Origin: Clostridiaceae bacterium | GTDB taxonomy: Bacteria; Bacillota; Clostridia; Peptostreptococcales; Natronincolaceae | Length of the DNA: 64,000 nt | NCBI GenBank assembly: GCA_020832135.1 | Contig: JAFIFG010000111.1 | Span: forward strand, 1 to 64,000 | Reading direction: 5' to 3' | Shown: in pieces, positions 62,858 through 64,000 of the stretch | Layout: every line of letters starts with the position of its first letter | How positions within the stretch are numbered: position 1 is the first letter of the stretch | Program-made: the position numbers and the translations under genes | Notes under the pieces: model-generated | What the model saw: only the letters and a program-made list of their open reading frames with translations | Told to the model about the DNA's origin: nothing | Database searches by the model: none

Positions 62858-64000
62858 AATATATTCTAAAGTTATGGCTAACCTCTTTTACCATGGATGA
62901 AGCTTCTGTATTTTTTAGAGGATCATTGATAATGGTTGCTATAATTTCTGCAATTTTTACCATTTCTTCTTCCTTCATTCCCTTCGTTGTCACAGCAGCA
63001 GTTCCTATTCTAATACCACTTGTTACAAAGGGTCCTTCAGGATCATAAGGAATAGTATTTTTATTTACGGTTACACCAATTTCATCTAGTAATTTCTCTG
63101 CATCTTTACCTGTAATATTTTTATTCCTTAGGTCTATCAATAATAAATGATTATCTGTTCCTCCTGAAACTAAATTAAAACCTCTATTTTGTAATTCTTC
63201 TCCTAACTTTTTAGCATTTTTTATAACTTGCTTTTGATATTCTTTGAATTCAGGACTTAGGGCCTCTTTAAATGCAACTGCTTTAGCTGCAATAACATGC
63301 ATCAATGGTCCACCTTGTATTCCTGGGAAAATAGATTTATCTATGATCTTTGCATACTTTTCCTTGCAAAGAATTGCTCCGCCCCTTGGTCCACGTAAAG
63401 TTTTATGCGTTGTAGTTGTAACAAAATCTGCATATTCACATGGGTTTTGATGAAGACCAGCAGCTATTAATCCTGCTATATGTGCCATATCCACCATTAA
63501 ATAGGCTCCAATTTCGTCAGCAATTTCTTTAAACTTTTTAAAGTCTATTTTTCTCGGATAAGCACTGGCTCCAGCTACAATAAGCTTAGGTTTTTCTGCC
63601 ACTGCAATTTTTCTAACTTCTTCATAATCAATTAGTTGTGTATCTTTATCTACACCATACTCTACAAAGTTGTAGTACACACCAGATATATTCACAGGAC
63701 TACCATGTGTTAAATGGCCCCCATGGGACAAATTCATACCTAATACTTTATCTCCAGGTTGTAGAATAGCAAAGTATACTCCAATATTAGCATTAGCCCC
63801 TGAATGGGGTTGTACATTTACATGATCTGCATTAAATAATTTTTTCAATCTATCTCTTGCTAAGTCCTCAGCTATATCAACTTCCTCGCATCCACCATAA
63901 TATCTTTTCCCTGGATATCCTTCTGCATATTTGTTAGTTAAGTAACTTCCCATTGCCTCCATAACCGACTTAGTAACGAAATTTTCAGAAGCGATCAGTT
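62856..64000 (-). CDS. glyA: Serine hydroxymethyltransferase, N-terminus cut by window end
   Basis: About 381 residues are visible; the first 30 or so are beyond base 64000. The readable frame begins [30 protein letters not shown], a textbook SHMT start. The PLP lysine lies in [17 protein letters not shown], and the glycine-rich [12 protein letters not shown] is also present. It interconverts serine and glycine with tetrahydrofolate. It is upstream of the sigma-54-controlled ornithine operon and has its own terminator, so the two are separate. Confidence 0.97.
   Translation of the reverse strand, partial: LIASENFVTKSVMEAMGSYLTNKYAEGYPGKRYYGGCEEVDIAEDLARDRLKKLFNADHVNVQPHSGANANIGVYFAILQPGDKVLGMNLSHGGHLTHGSPVNISGVYYNFVEYGVDKDTQLIDYEEVRKIAVAEKPKLIVAGASAYPRKIDFKKFKEIADEIGAYLMVDMAHIAGLIAAGLHQNPCEYADFVTTTTHKTLRGPRGGAILCKEKYAKIIDKSIFPGIQGGPLMHVIAAKAVAFKEALSPEFKEYQKQVIKNAKKLGEELQNRGFNLVSGGTDNHLLLIDLRNKNITGKDAEKLLDEIGVTVNKNTIPYDPEGPFVTSGIRIGTAAVTTKGMKEEEMVKIAEIIATIINDPLKNTEASSMVKEVSHNFRIY

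Noticed and set aside
1-64000. tRNA, rRNA, CRISPR arrays, insertion sequences
   Set aside because: None was recognised on either strand. A tRNAscan or CRISPR search could still find something missed by eye.

Overview
The window looks like a chromosomal segment from a spore-forming, anaerobic, low-GC Clostridia, most like the Alkaliphilus/Natronincola group. This placement is inferred from AT-rich DNA, an uninterrupted sigK, a B12-dependent ornithine fermentation operon, a Gram-positive type IV pilus cluster and Bacillus/Clostridium synteny. No 16S rRNA gene is present to confirm it. Almost all genes lie on the minus strand.

Region by region (read from the high-coordinate promoter end of each minus-strand block): (1) 1-17845: a type IV pilus cluster (pilB, pilT, pilC, one pseudopilin set, major pilin, prepilin peptidase, pilM, pilN, pilO, an S-layer-homology protein, a second pseudopilin set) sits between aroE and aroQ. 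It is preceded by a sequence that matches the c-di-GMP-II riboswitch, including its pseudoknot and P3 helix by covariation. PilO carries a fused extra C-terminal domain. (2) 17339-24388: a YqeG phosphatase, a YvyF-like zinc protein, sigK, a PBP2-type transpeptidase, udk, trhP, trmR and ylbF. (3) 24531-36852: RNase J, a Fur-family regulator, sfsA, a DUF1292 gene, ruvX, an aldo/keto reductase, a phosphatase-like membrane protein, IreB/ReoM, alaS with an alanine T-box leader, and an AI-2E family transporter. This is an expanded version of the Bacillus yrrI-alaS-yrzL-yrrK-yrzB order. (4) 36968-41227: a small membrane protein, a PRC-barrel gene broken in an A9 run, mnmA, iscU, the cysteine desulfurase gene and an Rrf2 regulator with a consensus promoter. 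(5) 41397-44674: a holin-like gene, rfbD, a glycosyltransferase and a secreted CAP-domain protein.

(6) 44721-54591 is the most unusual region. Three related proteins with a KVY motif and paired cysteines (probably spore-surface proteins) each have an AC-N16/17-CATA-NNN-T(A/G) sequence upstream, the form recognised by sigma-K. The sigK gene itself has a similar one. Two of these genes are divergent from paralogous beta-propeller genes that end in, or are coupled to, a coiled coil. The same divergent module therefore occurs twice. (7) 54703-62504: the complete oxidative arm of ornithine fermentation (ord, ortA, ortB, oraS, oraE, a GlmL-like reactivase gene and ornithine racemase). It follows a textbook sigma-54 -24/-12 element with an upstream inverted repeat. 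(8) 62856-64000: glyA, cut by the window edge.

No tRNA, rRNA, CRISPR array, transposase or integrase was seen. Functions are assigned from motif and family recognition by eye, without database searches.
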